The notes under the pieces: generated by a model
The model's database searches: none
What the model was told of the DNA's origin: nothing
Seen by the model: only the letters and a program-made list of their open reading frames with translations
Position numbers and translations under genes: made by a program
Origin: Sinomonas atrocyanea
GTDB lineage: Bacteria; Actinomycetota; Actinomycetes; Actinomycetales; Micrococcaceae
Direction of reading: 5' to 3'
NCBI RefSeq assembly: GCF_030811715.1
Contig: NZ_JAUSRH010000002.1
Location: 310,001 to 374,000 of the forward strand
Length of the DNA stretch: 64,000 nt
Shown: one piece after another, positions 1-7,707 of the stretch
Position numbering within the stretch: position 1 is the first letter of the stretch
Layout of the letters: every line of letters starts with the position of its first letter

Positions 1-70
1 GAGAAGAACGAGTACCGCCATGTGCATCGGCGCCGGTCCGGCGTTGCTCTGCTAGCGTCTAGTTGGAGGG

Positions 71-113
71 TTGACAGGCTTTCCCTTGGTGGTACGTCTT
101 CGGCGAGGAGGGG
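71..113 (+). promoter_or_regulatory. Candidate promoter and RBS of the lacI-type gene
   Basis: A TTGACA hexamer lies at 71-76, and the best -10 candidate, TACGTC at 93-98, is weak. A strong Shine-Dalgarno-like GAGGAGGGG at 105-113 ends three bases before the TTG at 117. Its strength is the main reason for choosing this unusual start. Bases 1-70 hold no convincing gene. Confidence 0.4.
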
Positions 114-116
114 CTG

Positions 117-1175
117 TTGGCACAGGAATCAGGACGTGCAGCGGCCGTCCCACGACGGCGGAAGCCCAGCATCAATGATGTGGCGAAGATCGCCGGCGTC
201 TCGTACCAGACCGTCTCCCGGGTCATCAACAACGCCCCGGACGTGAGCCCTGCGACCCGGGACCGGGTGCTCGGGGTGATCAAGGAGATCGGCTACCGCC
301 GCAATCGGACGGCCACTGCGCTCGTCACCAGTAGGTCGACGGTGATTGGGATCCTTACGGACGGCTCTCCGCGTTTCGGACCGGTCGGGACGCTCATGGC
401 GCTCGAGAGCCTGGCGCGGCAGAACGGCTATGCATCGACGGTTGTGACCGTTGACGAGCCTTACGCGGAGACCGTGCCGAAGGCACTCGACACCTTGGAC
501 GACGTGGGCGTCGACGGCATCATCGTCATCGCGCCACGCCTTGCGATGGCTGCCGCTGTATGGAATGCCGACGTCCGGGTTCCTGTTGAGATGATCGCCG
601 CGGGGGCCTCTTCCACGCCGAACGTCTTCACCTACTCCGAGAACCAGGAACTGGGTGCCCGCATGGCGACCCAGCACCTCATCGACCTAGGCCACACTGA
701 CATCGCCCATATTGCAGGGTCGATGGAGTGGTTCGACGGCCGTGTCCGCAAGCGCGGCTGGGAAGCGGCGATGCGGGACGCGGGCCTGGAACCGGGGCTG
801 TGCGTCGAGGGGGACTGGAGCCCGAAGTTTGCCTATGAGACTGGCTTGCGCCTCGTCGCCGAGGGAAGGGTTCCGCAGGCGATCTTCGCGGTGAGCGACC
901 ACACGGCCCTCGGCCTGATCCGTGCCTTCGCCGAGAACGGCGTCCGCGTGCCTGAGGACGTGAGCATCGTCGGCTTCGACGACGTCGAAGGCTCCGACTA
1001 TTTCCTCCCGCCGCTGACAACTGTCCGCCAGGATTTTCCGGCGCTCGCCCAAGCCAGCATCGACGTGCTCCTGGGGGCAGTCGAGGGGCGTGAGGTCGAC
1101 AGGACTCCCAGTGTCCCGACACTCGTGGTGAGGGCGAGCGCCATCCGAGCGCGTCTCCGCCAAACGAGCCCGTAA
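117..1175 (+). CDS. LacI family transcriptional regulator of the sugar operon
   Basis: This is a 352-residue repressor of standard LacI/GalR size. Residues about 17-65 form the N-terminal helix-turn-helix and hinge (SINDVAKIAGVSYQTVSRVIN, then IGYRRNRTATAL). Residues about 70-345 form a type 1 periplasmic-binding-protein fold that senses a sugar ligand (FAVSDHTALGLIRA, VSIVGFDDVEGSDYF, PPLTTVRQD). The TTG start at 117 is preceded by GAGGAGGGG, and no in-frame ATG exists before the helix-turn-helix. It lies just upstream of two CpG-centred palindromes at 1329-1367, typical LacI-family operators, so it most likely represses the downstream ABC transporter and dehydrogenase operon until a sugar or intermediate is present. 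The ligand cannot be read from sequence. Confidence 0.93.
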   Translation: MAQESGRAAAVPRRRKPSINDVAKIAGVSYQTVSRVINNAPDVSPATRDRVLGVIKEIGYRRNRTATALVTSRSTVIGILTDGSPRFGPVGTLMALESLARQNGYASTVVTVDEPYAETVPKALDTLDDVGVDGIIVIAPRLAMAAAVWNADVRVPVEMIAAGASSTPNVFTYSENQELGARMATQHLIDLGHTDIAHIAGSMEWFDGRVRKRGWEAAMRDAGLEPGLCVEGDWSPKFAYETGLRLVAEGRVPQAIFAVSDHTALGLIRAFAENGVRVPEDVSIVGFDDVEGSDYFLPPLTTVRQDFPALAQASIDVLLGAVEGREVDRTPSVPTLVVRASAIRARLRQTSP

Positions 1176-1197
1176 GCCCGGATGCGCTGAAACCAGC

Positions 1198-1231
1198 GCG
1201 AGCGCTCGCTCCCCTCCAGGGCGAGCGCTCG
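1198..1231. repeat. Paired GCGAGCGCTCG palindromes after the repressor gene
   Basis: GCGAGCGCTCGC at 1198-1209 recurs as GCGAGCGCTCG at 1221-1231, with centres 23 bp apart. Because each copy is itself palindromic, the pair can form one hairpin with an 11-nt loop (a possible terminator, though without a T-run). It could equally be a pair of CpG-centred LacI-type half-operators. Confidence 0.45.
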
Positions 1232-1314
1232 TGCCTCTCCTGGGCCAGCCGGCACCTGCGCCCACGCCGGATGCTCCCAGGGCCCCGCCGGCGACCACCC
1301 TCAAAAAGTGACCC

Positions 1315-1367
1315 TTGACACAACGGTCCGTGAACGTTCACGATAGTTAGACCGTGAACGTTCACGG
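1315..1367 (+). promoter_or_regulatory. Operon promoter with twin LacI-type operators
   Basis: TTGACA at 1315-1320 is a perfect -35 hexamer. Two perfect palindromes follow: CGTGAACGTTCACG at 1329-1342 and CCGTGAACGTTCACGG at 1352-1367. Both are centred on CpG, as LacI/GalR sites are, and their centres are 24 bp apart. The first covers the -35/-10 spacer and the second the probable start-point region, so occupancy would block transcription. The -10 element is not clear; GATAGT at 1342-1347 is too far from the -35. The adjacent LacI-type protein is the obvious ligand. Confidence 0.75.
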
Positions 1368-1392
1368 AACATCTCAAGGAAGAGGAGGAGCC

Positions 1393-1887
1393 ATGGTGGA
1401 AGCCGACAACTCGGCCAAGTCCCTCGGGCTCCCAGCCGAGGTCGGCGTCGGTGAAGTCGATGCCGGGCAATGGGCCCACGCGGCCCAGCTGCTGCGCGCG
1501 GCGCCCGGTTCGGGCAGCGATCTCGTCAGGGGTGTGGACGCCTTCGTACCCCGGAACTCCTCGGCGGTCGTGGGCGTCGTCCACGACGGGGCGCTGTGGG
1601 CGAGCCTGGTCGTCACGGCGGATGATTCAGGCGCTCTCGCGGCGGTGAGCACCGTCGACCCGGACGGCCTGCATCCTTCCGCTGACCTGGCCGGTGTCTC
1701 CTCCGAGGCGGTCTCCTGGGTACAGGCGCACCGCGGCCCCTGCAGCGTCGGACTCTTCTTCGACAGGCATCAAGCGGCGGCGTTCCTGAACGCCGCGGAC
1801 AAGGCCGCCGCCATCCGCGCAGCCTCGACTGCCGGCGGCCTCATCCTCTCGCCGGTCCCGCCCGCTCTCGCTCTCGCCCTCGCCTGA
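1393..1887 (+). CDS. Unknown small protein, first gene of the sugar operon
   Basis: I do not recognise this 164-residue protein. Translation probably starts at ATG 1393, seven bases after AGGAGGAG; an upstream in-frame GTG at 1354 lies inside the operator and is unlikely. The product has no signal peptide, no clear membrane segment and no catalytic motif I can name. It is Ala/Val/Gly-rich with a small alternating beta-like stretch (SSAVVGVVHDGALWASLVV) and a hydrophobic C-terminus (SPVPPALALALA). It sits directly behind the twin operators and 111 bp before the sugar-binding lipoprotein, so it is co-regulated with sugar uptake. A binding or accessory role is possible but unsupported. Confidence 0.65.
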   Translation: MVEADNSAKSLGLPAEVGVGEVDAGQWAHAAQLLRAAPGSGSDLVRGVDAFVPRNSSAVVGVVHDGALWASLVVTADDSGALAAVSTVDPDGLHPSADLAGVSSEAVSWVQAHRGPCSVGLFFDRHQAAAFLNAADKAAAIRAASTAGGLILSPVPPALALALA

Positions 1888-1998
1888 GCCCCCCGCCCCG
1901 GACACTCGTACAACCCGATCCAGACCGCTCAGGGCACGGCCCCGGAGAGCGTCGATCCAGCAGCACCCTTCCCCTCCCCAACAGGACTGGAGCACCTC

Positions 1999-3153
1999 AT
2001 GATTCGCAGAACAGCCTTCCTCGCAGCGGCCGCCGCCATCACCTTGGGCGCCGCTGGATGCAGCTCATCGACGAGCGCCGCCGGAGGAACGGATTCGGCC
2101 GTCTCCCAGAAGGCCGAGACCGCACTCAGGCAGGTGACCGGCCAGGTGCTCAGCAAGGGTCCCAACGGCGAGACCCCATCGCCGGCCTCAGCCACGACCC
2201 TGACCCCGGAGGAGATCGCCAAGGTCAAGGCCATGGGCGCCACGGCCGCAATCGTCATGCACTACGGCGGCAATGACTGGGCCACAGCGCAGATTGCCGG
2301 CCTCAAGAGCGAGTTCGAGAAGCTCGGCATCAAGGTCATCGCCACAACGGATGCCGACTTCAAGCCGGACAAGCAGGTCTCCGACCTGGAGACCGTCATG
2401 ACCCAGAAGCCGAACATCATCGTCTCGATCCCCACCGACCCCGTCGCGACCGCCACCGCCTACCGGAAGGCCGCCCAGGCCGGGGCCAAGCTGGTCTTCA
2501 TGGACAACGTCCCGCAGGGCTTCGTCGCGGGCAAGGACTACGTCTCCGACGTCTCAGCGGACAACTACGGCAACGGCGTGGTCTCCGCGCACGAGATGGC
2601 CAAGGCACTCGGCGGCAAGGGCAAGATCGGAGTCATCTTCCACCAGGCCGACTTCTTCGTGACCCAGCAGCGCTACCAGGGCTTCAAGAGCACCATCGCG
2701 AAGGACTACCCGGACATCCAGATCGTCGAGGAGAAGGGCATCGCCGGCCCTGACTTCGCCGGAGACGCGCAGGCCGCGGCGAACGCGATGCTGAGCAAGC
2801 ACGCCGATCTCTCGGGCATCTGGGCCGTGTGGGACGTCCCGGCCGAGGGTGTCATGGCGGCGGCACGTGCTGCAGGCCGCCAGGACCTCAAGATCGCGAC
2901 CGAGGACCTCGGCAAGAACGTCGCCATCGCGCTCGCGAAGAACGACCTCGTGGTAGGCCTCGGGGCTCAGGTCCCGTTTGACCAGGGTGTGACCGAGGCC
3001 CAGATCGCGGCCGGATCGCTGCTGGGCAAGAAGGAGCCGGCCTACGTGGCGCTGAGCGCCCTGCCCGTGGACCACTCGAACGTCCTGGACGCCTGGAAGC
3101 AGGTCTACCACGCCGACGCCCCCGCGGACCTCCAGAGCTCCTACAAGAAGTAG
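1999..3153 (+). CDS. Sugar ABC transporter substrate-binding lipoprotein
   Basis: This 384-residue extracytoplasmic binding protein captures a sugar and delivers it to the permease encoded downstream. The N-terminus is a lipoprotein signal: MIRR, a hydrophobic stretch, then the lipobox GAAGC with Cys21 as the predicted lipidated residue. The mature part has the periplasmic-binding-protein type 1 fold of the ribose/xylose class (HYGGNDWATAQIAGLKSEF, PNIIVSIPTDPVATATAYR, LSGIWAVWDVPAEGVMAAA). The ATPase and permease genes follow directly, giving the usual binding protein-ATPase-permease order. Substrate specificity cannot be assigned from sequence; the neighbouring enzymes suggest an anhydro- or keto-sugar precursor. 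Confidence 0.92.
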   Translation: MIRRTAFLAAAAAITLGAAGCSSSTSAAGGTDSAVSQKAETALRQVTGQVLSKGPNGETPSPASATTLTPEEIAKVKAMGATAAIVMHYGGNDWATAQIAGLKSEFEKLGIKVIATTDADFKPDKQVSDLETVMTQKPNIIVSIPTDPVATATAYRKAAQAGAKLVFMDNVPQGFVAGKDYVSDVSADNYGNGVVSAHEMAKALGGKGKIGVIFHQADFFVTQQRYQGFKSTIAKDYPDIQIVEEKGIAGPDFAGDAQAAANAMLSKHADLSGIWAVWDVPAEGVMAAARAAGRQDLKIATEDLGKNVAIALAKNDLVVGLGAQVPFDQGVTEAQIAAGSLLGKKEPAYVALSALPVDHSNVLDAWKQVYHADAPADLQSSYKK

Positions 3154-3216
3154 CGGGCAAGAAGCAGCAGAAGCAGTCGGGCGGTGGCTCACGCCCCCGC
3201 CCGGGAGGGACAACCC

Positions 3217-4722
3217 ATGACTACGCCAGACAATGCCGTCGAGATGCGGTCCATCTCCAAGGCCTTCAACGGGGTGCCGGTCCTGAAGGAGGTCGACTTC
3301 GAAGTCCACAAGGGCGAAGTCCACGCGCTCGCGGGTGGCAACGGCGCCGGCAAGTCCACCCTGATGAAGATCCTGCAGGGCGTGTACCAGGCCGATGCCG
3401 GCGAGATCCTCATCGACAGGGAGCCTGCCGCGATCAATTCGATCCAAGATGCGAAGTCCGCCGGAATCGGAATGGTCTTCCAGGAATTCAGCCTCGTGCC
3501 GAGCCTCACCGTCGCGCAGAACATCTTCCTGGCCTCGGAACCTCTGGCCGGGGGCTTCATCGACGACCGCGAGGCCGTGCGCCGGGCCAAGAAGATCTTC
3601 GACGAGATGGAGGTCAGGGTGGACCCCAAGGCCGAGGTCTCCCGCCTCGGCACGGCGTACTGGCAGCTCACGGAGATCGCCAAGGCACTGTCCCAGAACG
3701 CGAGGGTGCTCATCATGGACGAGCCGACCGCGAGCCTGGCCAAACACGAGACCGAGGCACTCTTCGAGCTCATCGACCGTCTCAAGGCGCGCGGCATCTC
3801 GATCATCTACATCTCCCACCGCATGGACGAGGTGTACCGGATCGCAGACCGCATCACGATCCTGCGCGACGGTCGGCGCCTGCTCACCGAGCCGCTCTCG
3901 GCCGTGACGCCCGAGCAGATCGTCGAGGGCATCGTCGGCAAGAAGATCGAGGGGCAGCTCGCCTACCGCGAACGGGAGCACGCGCCGCACGACGGCGTTC
4001 CGCTCCTGGAGGTGCGCGGGCTCACCTCCGGGCCCAAGGTCCGCGATGTCTCCTTCGCCCTGCGGCCCGGGGAGATCCTCGGACTCGCAGGCCTCATGGG
4101 CTCCGGGCGCACCGAACTGGCCCGCACCCTGTTCGGCATCGACAGGGCCACGAGCGGCGAGATCCTCATCAAGGGCAAGAAGGTCACGATCGGCTCACCC
4201 AAGCAGGCGATCGCGGCGGGGCTGGCCTTGATTCCCGAGGACCGGCGCGCCCAGGGCCTGGTCCTGGAGCACTCGGTGCGCGACAACCTTCTGCTGCCCC
4301 TCCTCGGCAGCATCAGCCGTGGCCCGCTGCTGGACATCGGCGAGGGCAAGAGGCTCTCGTCCTCGCTCATCGACAAGCTTGCGGTGAAGGTGGCCCACCC
4401 GAACCGGCCCGTCAGGCTCCTCTCCGGCGGCAACCAGCAGAAGGTGGTCATCGCCAAGTGGCTGGGCACCGAGCCTGAGGTGCTCATCCTCGACGAGCCG
4501 ACGGCCGGCGTCGACATCGGAACGAAGAGCGAAATCCTCGACATGATCCGGGACCTCGCGAGCACCGGCAAAGCGGTGATCGTCATCTCCTCCGAATACC
4601 CAGAACTCCTTGCGGTGAGCGACCGAGTCCTCGTCCTCAAGGAAGGCTCCATCATCCAAGATCTGCCTCGCGGCGACATCGCCGACGAGGAGTCCCTCCA
4701 ACTCGCAGTCCAGGGAGTCTGA
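3217..4722 (+). CDS. Sugar ABC transporter ATP-binding protein, two NBDs (RbsA-like)
   Basis: This 501-residue ATPase powers sugar import. It carries two nucleotide-binding domains in one chain, as in RbsA, XylG and MglA. The first has Walker A GGNGAGKST at about residues 40-48 and Walker B VLIMDEPTAS, but a degenerate signature (LGTAYWQLTEIAKAL). The second has the degenerate Walker A normal for this family (LMGSGRTEL), an intact signature LSGGNQQKVVIAKWL and Walker B VLILDEPTAGVD. I place the start at ATG 3217 (MTTPDNAVEMRS), after GGGAGGGAC, rather than at the in-frame GTG at 3184. The permease ATG at 4724 follows almost at once, implying translational coupling. Confidence 0.92.
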   Translation: MTTPDNAVEMRSISKAFNGVPVLKEVDFEVHKGEVHALAGGNGAGKSTLMKILQGVYQADAGEILIDREPAAINSIQDAKSAGIGMVFQEFSLVPSLTVAQNIFLASEPLAGGFIDDREAVRRAKKIFDEMEVRVDPKAEVSRLGTAYWQLTEIAKALSQNARVLIMDEPTASLAKHETEALFELIDRLKARGISIIYISHRMDEVYRIADRITILRDGRRLLTEPLSAVTPEQIVEGIVGKKIEGQLAYREREHAPHDGVPLLEVRGLTSGPKVRDVSFALRPGEILGLAGLMGSGRTELARTLFGIDRATSGEILIKGKKVTIGSPKQAIAAGLALIPEDRRAQGLVLEHSVRDNLLLPLLGSISRGPLLDIGEGKRLSSSLIDKLAVKVAHPNRPVRLLSGGNQQKVVIAKWLGTEPEVLILDEPTAGVDIGTKSEILDMIRDLASTGKAVIVISSEYPELLAVSDRVLVLKEGSIIQDLPRGDIADEESLQLAVQGV

Positions 4723-4723
4723 C

Positions 4724-5710
4724 ATGAGCAAGACAGCCCCCGCGGCCACTATCGAGTCGCCGGCGTCGCCGAGCTTCGGCGAGACGCTGAGGAAGCTCGA
4801 CTGGCGCCGCTACGTCATCTACATCGGCTTCGTCGTGGTCTTCGCGTTCTTCGCGATCCTCCTCCACGACCAGGGCTTCCTGTCCGCCGTCAACCTGCTG
4901 AACATCTTCCGGCAGACCGCGACCATCACGGTCATCGCGGTCGGGATGACCTACGTCATCTCGTGCGCCGAGATCGACCTCAGCGTCGGATCGACCGCCG
5001 GCCTCTCGAGCGTCGCCACCGCCATGGGCATCTCCCAGTGGGGCCTCGTGCCGGGCATCCTGGCAGGCCTCGCCATGGGGGTGATCGTCGGCGCGATCAA
5101 CGGCGGCCTCGTGAGCCTGCTGGGCATCCCCTCGTTCCTCGTGACCCTGGGCATGATGGGGATCGCGGTCGGGGCTGCCCAGTGGGTCACCGCATCGGCT
5201 CCGCAGCCGATCCTCGACGACACGTTCAACACGCTCTTCGGCTCCGGGAACATTGGCCCGGTCCCAGGCCTCGTCCTGTGGTCCGCCCTCTTCGTGGCGG
5301 CCGGCGCGGTCGTGCTGTCCCGCACGAAGTTCGGCCGGCAGGTCCTCGCAACCGGAGGCAATCGCACCGCAGCCGACTTCACCGGCATCAACACCAAGCG
5401 CATCAAGTTCCAGGTCCTGCTGATCTCGGGCATCGTCGCGAGCATCGCGGGCATGCTCTACGCGGGGCGCCTCCAGTCCGGCCGCTTCCAGTGGGGCACA
5501 GGTGATGAGCTCTCGGCCATCGCCGCCGTGATCCTCGGCGGCACCAGTCTGTTCGGAGGCTCCGGGACGGTGATCGGGACGCTGTTCGGCTCGCTCCTGA
5601 TCGGCCTCATCAACAACGGCCTGATCCTCGCCGGACTCGACAGCAGCCAGCAGCAGGTCGTCCGCGGCGCGATCATCATCCTGGCCGTCGCTCTGGCCCG
5701 GAAGAAGTAG
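4724..5710 (+). CDS. Sugar ABC transporter permease (RbsC-like)
   Basis: This is a 328-residue polytopic membrane protein of the ribose/xylose/galactose permease family. A cytoplasmic N-terminus of about 25 residues precedes roughly eight to ten hydrophobic segments. Family features include the NIFRQTATITVIAVGMTYVI block, the EIDLSVGS motif, and the SAIAAVILGGTSLFGGSGTVIGT segment typical of RbsC-type permeases. It would form the homodimeric translocation path for the preceding ATPase and lipoprotein. It starts one base after the ATPase stop, and the next gene begins two bases after its own stop. Confidence 0.92.
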   Translation: MSKTAPAATIESPASPSFGETLRKLDWRRYVIYIGFVVVFAFFAILLHDQGFLSAVNLLNIFRQTATITVIAVGMTYVISCAEIDLSVGSTAGLSSVATAMGISQWGLVPGILAGLAMGVIVGAINGGLVSLLGIPSFLVTLGMMGIAVGAAQWVTASAPQPILDDTFNTLFGSGNIGPVPGLVLWSALFVAAGAVVLSRTKFGRQVLATGGNRTAADFTGINTKRIKFQVLLISGIVASIAGMLYAGRLQSGRFQWGTGDELSAIAAVILGGTSLFGGSGTVIGTLFGSLLIGLINNGLILAGLDSSQQQVVRGAIIILAVALARKK

Positions 5711-5712
5711 CT

Positions 5713-6846
5713 GTGGGCGCGCCACTCCGCTCCGGGATCATCGGCACGGGATTCATGGGCGAGGTCCACGCGCACGCCGTGCGGGCCGCGGGCGGCACCC
5801 TCAGTGCCGTCGCGGGCCGGACGACGGCGGGTGCGGAACGCGCGGCAGCCGTCCTCGGCGCCGCCCACTCAGCAGCTTCGCCGGAGGCCCTGATCGATCG
5901 GGACGACGTCGATGTCGTGCACATCTGCAGCCCCAACGCGACGCACGCACAGTATGCGGAGCGGGCCCTCGCAGCTGGCAAGGCGGTCGTGTGCGAGAAG
6001 CCCCTCGCGACCTCGGTTGAGGATGCCGTGCAGCTCGCAGCCCTGGCCCAGCGCCACGAAAGCATTGCATCCGTGCCCTTCGTGTACCGGTTCTACCCTG
6101 CCGTCCGAGAGGCGCGAAGCCTCGTCTGCCGTGGAGACGCTGGCCGCCTGTGGCTCCTGCACGGCTCCTACCTGCAGGACTGGCTCGCCAGCCCCCAGAC
6201 CACGAACTGGCGCGTCGACCCCACGAGGGGAGGGGCGTCCCGGGCCTTCGGCGACATCGGCGTGCACTGGTGCGACCTCATGGAATTCGTCACCGGGCAG
6301 CGGATCACCCGGCTCGTCGCCTCCACCTCGCAGGCGTTTGCTGAACGGCTCGGCGATGGGGGCTCCGCCCCGGTCACCACCGAGGACGGAGCGAGTGTGC
6401 TGTTCGAGACCGACCAGGGTGCGACGGGGTCTGTCGTGGTCAGCCAGGTCACCCCGGGCCGGAAGAACCGGCTCTGGTTCTCCTTCGACGGGACCGATGC
6501 GTCCCTGAGCTTCGACCAGGAGCAGCCGGACACACTCTGGGTGGGACGGACAGCGGCCTCCACCCGGGTGGCCGCTGGCCGCGACACCCTCGCCACCGAG
6601 GCCGGGAGGCGGTATGCCCGGCTCCCCGCCGGCCACCCGCAGGGCTATCAGGACAGCTTCAACGCGTTCGTCGCCGATGTCTACGAGGCTGTGCGCGGCA
6701 ACGCACCTGACGGGCTCCCCACCTTCGCCGACGGGCTCCGCGCGGCCCAGCTCACCCAGGCGATCATCGCCTCAGCCCAGAGGGGCGGATGGGTCGCTAC
6801 TCCCATGCAGGACGAGCCGGCCCGCCGCGCTCACACCACCATCTGA
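5713..6846 (+). CDS. Gfo/Idh/MocA family oxidoreductase (first)
   Basis: This 377-residue NAD(P)-dependent sugar dehydrogenase has an N-terminal Rossmann fold (GIIGTGFMGEVHAHAV). Its second motif, CEKPLA, contains the lysine (K96) conserved as a catalytic residue in this family. A C-terminal alpha/beta substrate domain follows (RAFGDIGVHWCDLMEFVTG). The GTG start is two bases after the permease stop, so the gene is co-transcribed with the importer. In the proposed pathway it could be the terminal reductase that turns a 3-keto-sugar back into the free sugar, with the second Gfo/Idh enzyme at 7708 acting first. It could also oxidise a different position of the imported sugar. Family is certain, substrate is not. 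Confidence 0.9.
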   Translation: MGAPLRSGIIGTGFMGEVHAHAVRAAGGTLSAVAGRTTAGAERAAAVLGAAHSAASPEALIDRDDVDVVHICSPNATHAQYAERALAAGKAVVCEKPLATSVEDAVQLAALAQRHESIASVPFVYRFYPAVREARSLVCRGDAGRLWLLHGSYLQDWLASPQTTNWRVDPTRGGASRAFGDIGVHWCDLMEFVTGQRITRLVASTSQAFAERLGDGGSAPVTTEDGASVLFETDQGATGSVVVSQVTPGRKNRLWFSFDGTDASLSFDQEQPDTLWVGRTAASTRVAAGRDTLATEAGRRYARLPAGHPQGYQDSFNAFVADVYEAVRGNAPDGLPTFADGLRAAQLTQAIIASAQRGGWVATPMQDEPARRAHTTI

Positions 6847-6860
6847 AAGGGCCACAGCCA

Positions 6861-7682
6861 ATGAAACTCGGATACTGCACCATCACGTGGGGCGGCGTCG
6901 TCGGGCATCCCGTCGGGGTCACGAGCGTCAAGGACCTCTTCTACATGACGCACGGTTCGATGGAGACGGCCGTGAAGGACATTGCCTCAGTCGGCTACGA
7001 GGGCGTGGAGATGTTCGACGGCAATCTCGTCGAGTACGCGGACCGGCCCGGGGAGCTCCGCGACCTCCTCGAGGACGCGGGCGTCACGCTCGTGAGCGTC
7101 TACACCGGGGCGAACTTCATCTACCCTGACATCCTCCCCGACGAGCTGCACCGCATCCAGCGGTCCGCGGAACTGGCGGCGATGTTCGGGGCTGAGCGCC
7201 TCGTCGTCGGCGGTGGCGCGCGGCGCGCCGCGGGGACCAGGGACGAGGACTACCAGCGCCTCGGCGAAGCGCTCGACCGGGTCGTGGACATCGCCGAAGG
7301 AGCCGGCCTGGCCGCCAGCTACCACCCGCACCTCAGCACCATCGTCGAAGGCCCCGACGAGCTGGAGCGCCTGATGCTGCTGACCAGGATCGGCTTCTGC
7401 CCCGACACGGCGCATCTGGCCGCCGGCGGCGCCGACCCCGCGGCCATGATCCGCAAATACCCTGAGCGCCTCCGCCATGTGCACCTGAAGGACCTCCGCA
7501 CGGACCCGTTCGGATTCCTGCCGCTGGGCGAGGGCGTCCTCGACCTTACGGACATCGTCCAGGCCATCAAGGAGAGCGGCTACGACAGCTGGCTCATGGT
7601 CGAGCTCGACGAGTACGACGGGGACCCCCGCGCTGCCGCCGAGATCAGCAAGAAGTACCTCGACGACCTCCTCCACTCCTGA
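6861..7682 (+). CDS. Sugar phosphate isomerase/epimerase family TIM-barrel enzyme (first)
   Basis: This 273-residue protein belongs to the xylose isomerase-like AP endonuclease 2 TIM-barrel family. Visible elements are the opening strand KLGYCTITWGG, the VGYEGVEMFDG segment, a putative metal-ligand region (ASYHPHLSTIVEG, GFCPDTAHLAAGG), RHVHLKDLR and VELDEYDGDPR near the end. These supply the Glu/His/Asp ligands of a divalent metal. The ATG at 6861 is chosen because it gives a normal N-terminus; the longer in-frame reading overlaps the upstream gene. Members of this family act as isomerases, epimerases, dehydratases or lyases on keto-sugars, so here it may catalyse beta-elimination or hydration of a 3-keto intermediate. 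Confidence 0.88.
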   Translation: MKLGYCTITWGGVVGHPVGVTSVKDLFYMTHGSMETAVKDIASVGYEGVEMFDGNLVEYADRPGELRDLLEDAGVTLVSVYTGANFIYPDILPDELHRIQRSAELAAMFGAERLVVGGGARRAAGTRDEDYQRLGEALDRVVDIAEGAGLAASYHPHLSTIVEGPDELERLMLLTRIGFCPDTAHLAAGGADPAAMIRKYPERLRHVHLKDLRTDPFGFLPLGEGVLDLTDIVQAIKESGYDSWLMVELDEYDGDPRAAAEISKKYLDDLLHS

Positions 7683-7707
7683 CCCCCCCATCGAAAAGGA
7701 ACACGTC

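Noticed and set aside
1-116. A small gene at the left edge (22-246)
   Set aside because: Its composition is random-looking, it has no RBS, and it overlaps the start of the LacI-type gene.
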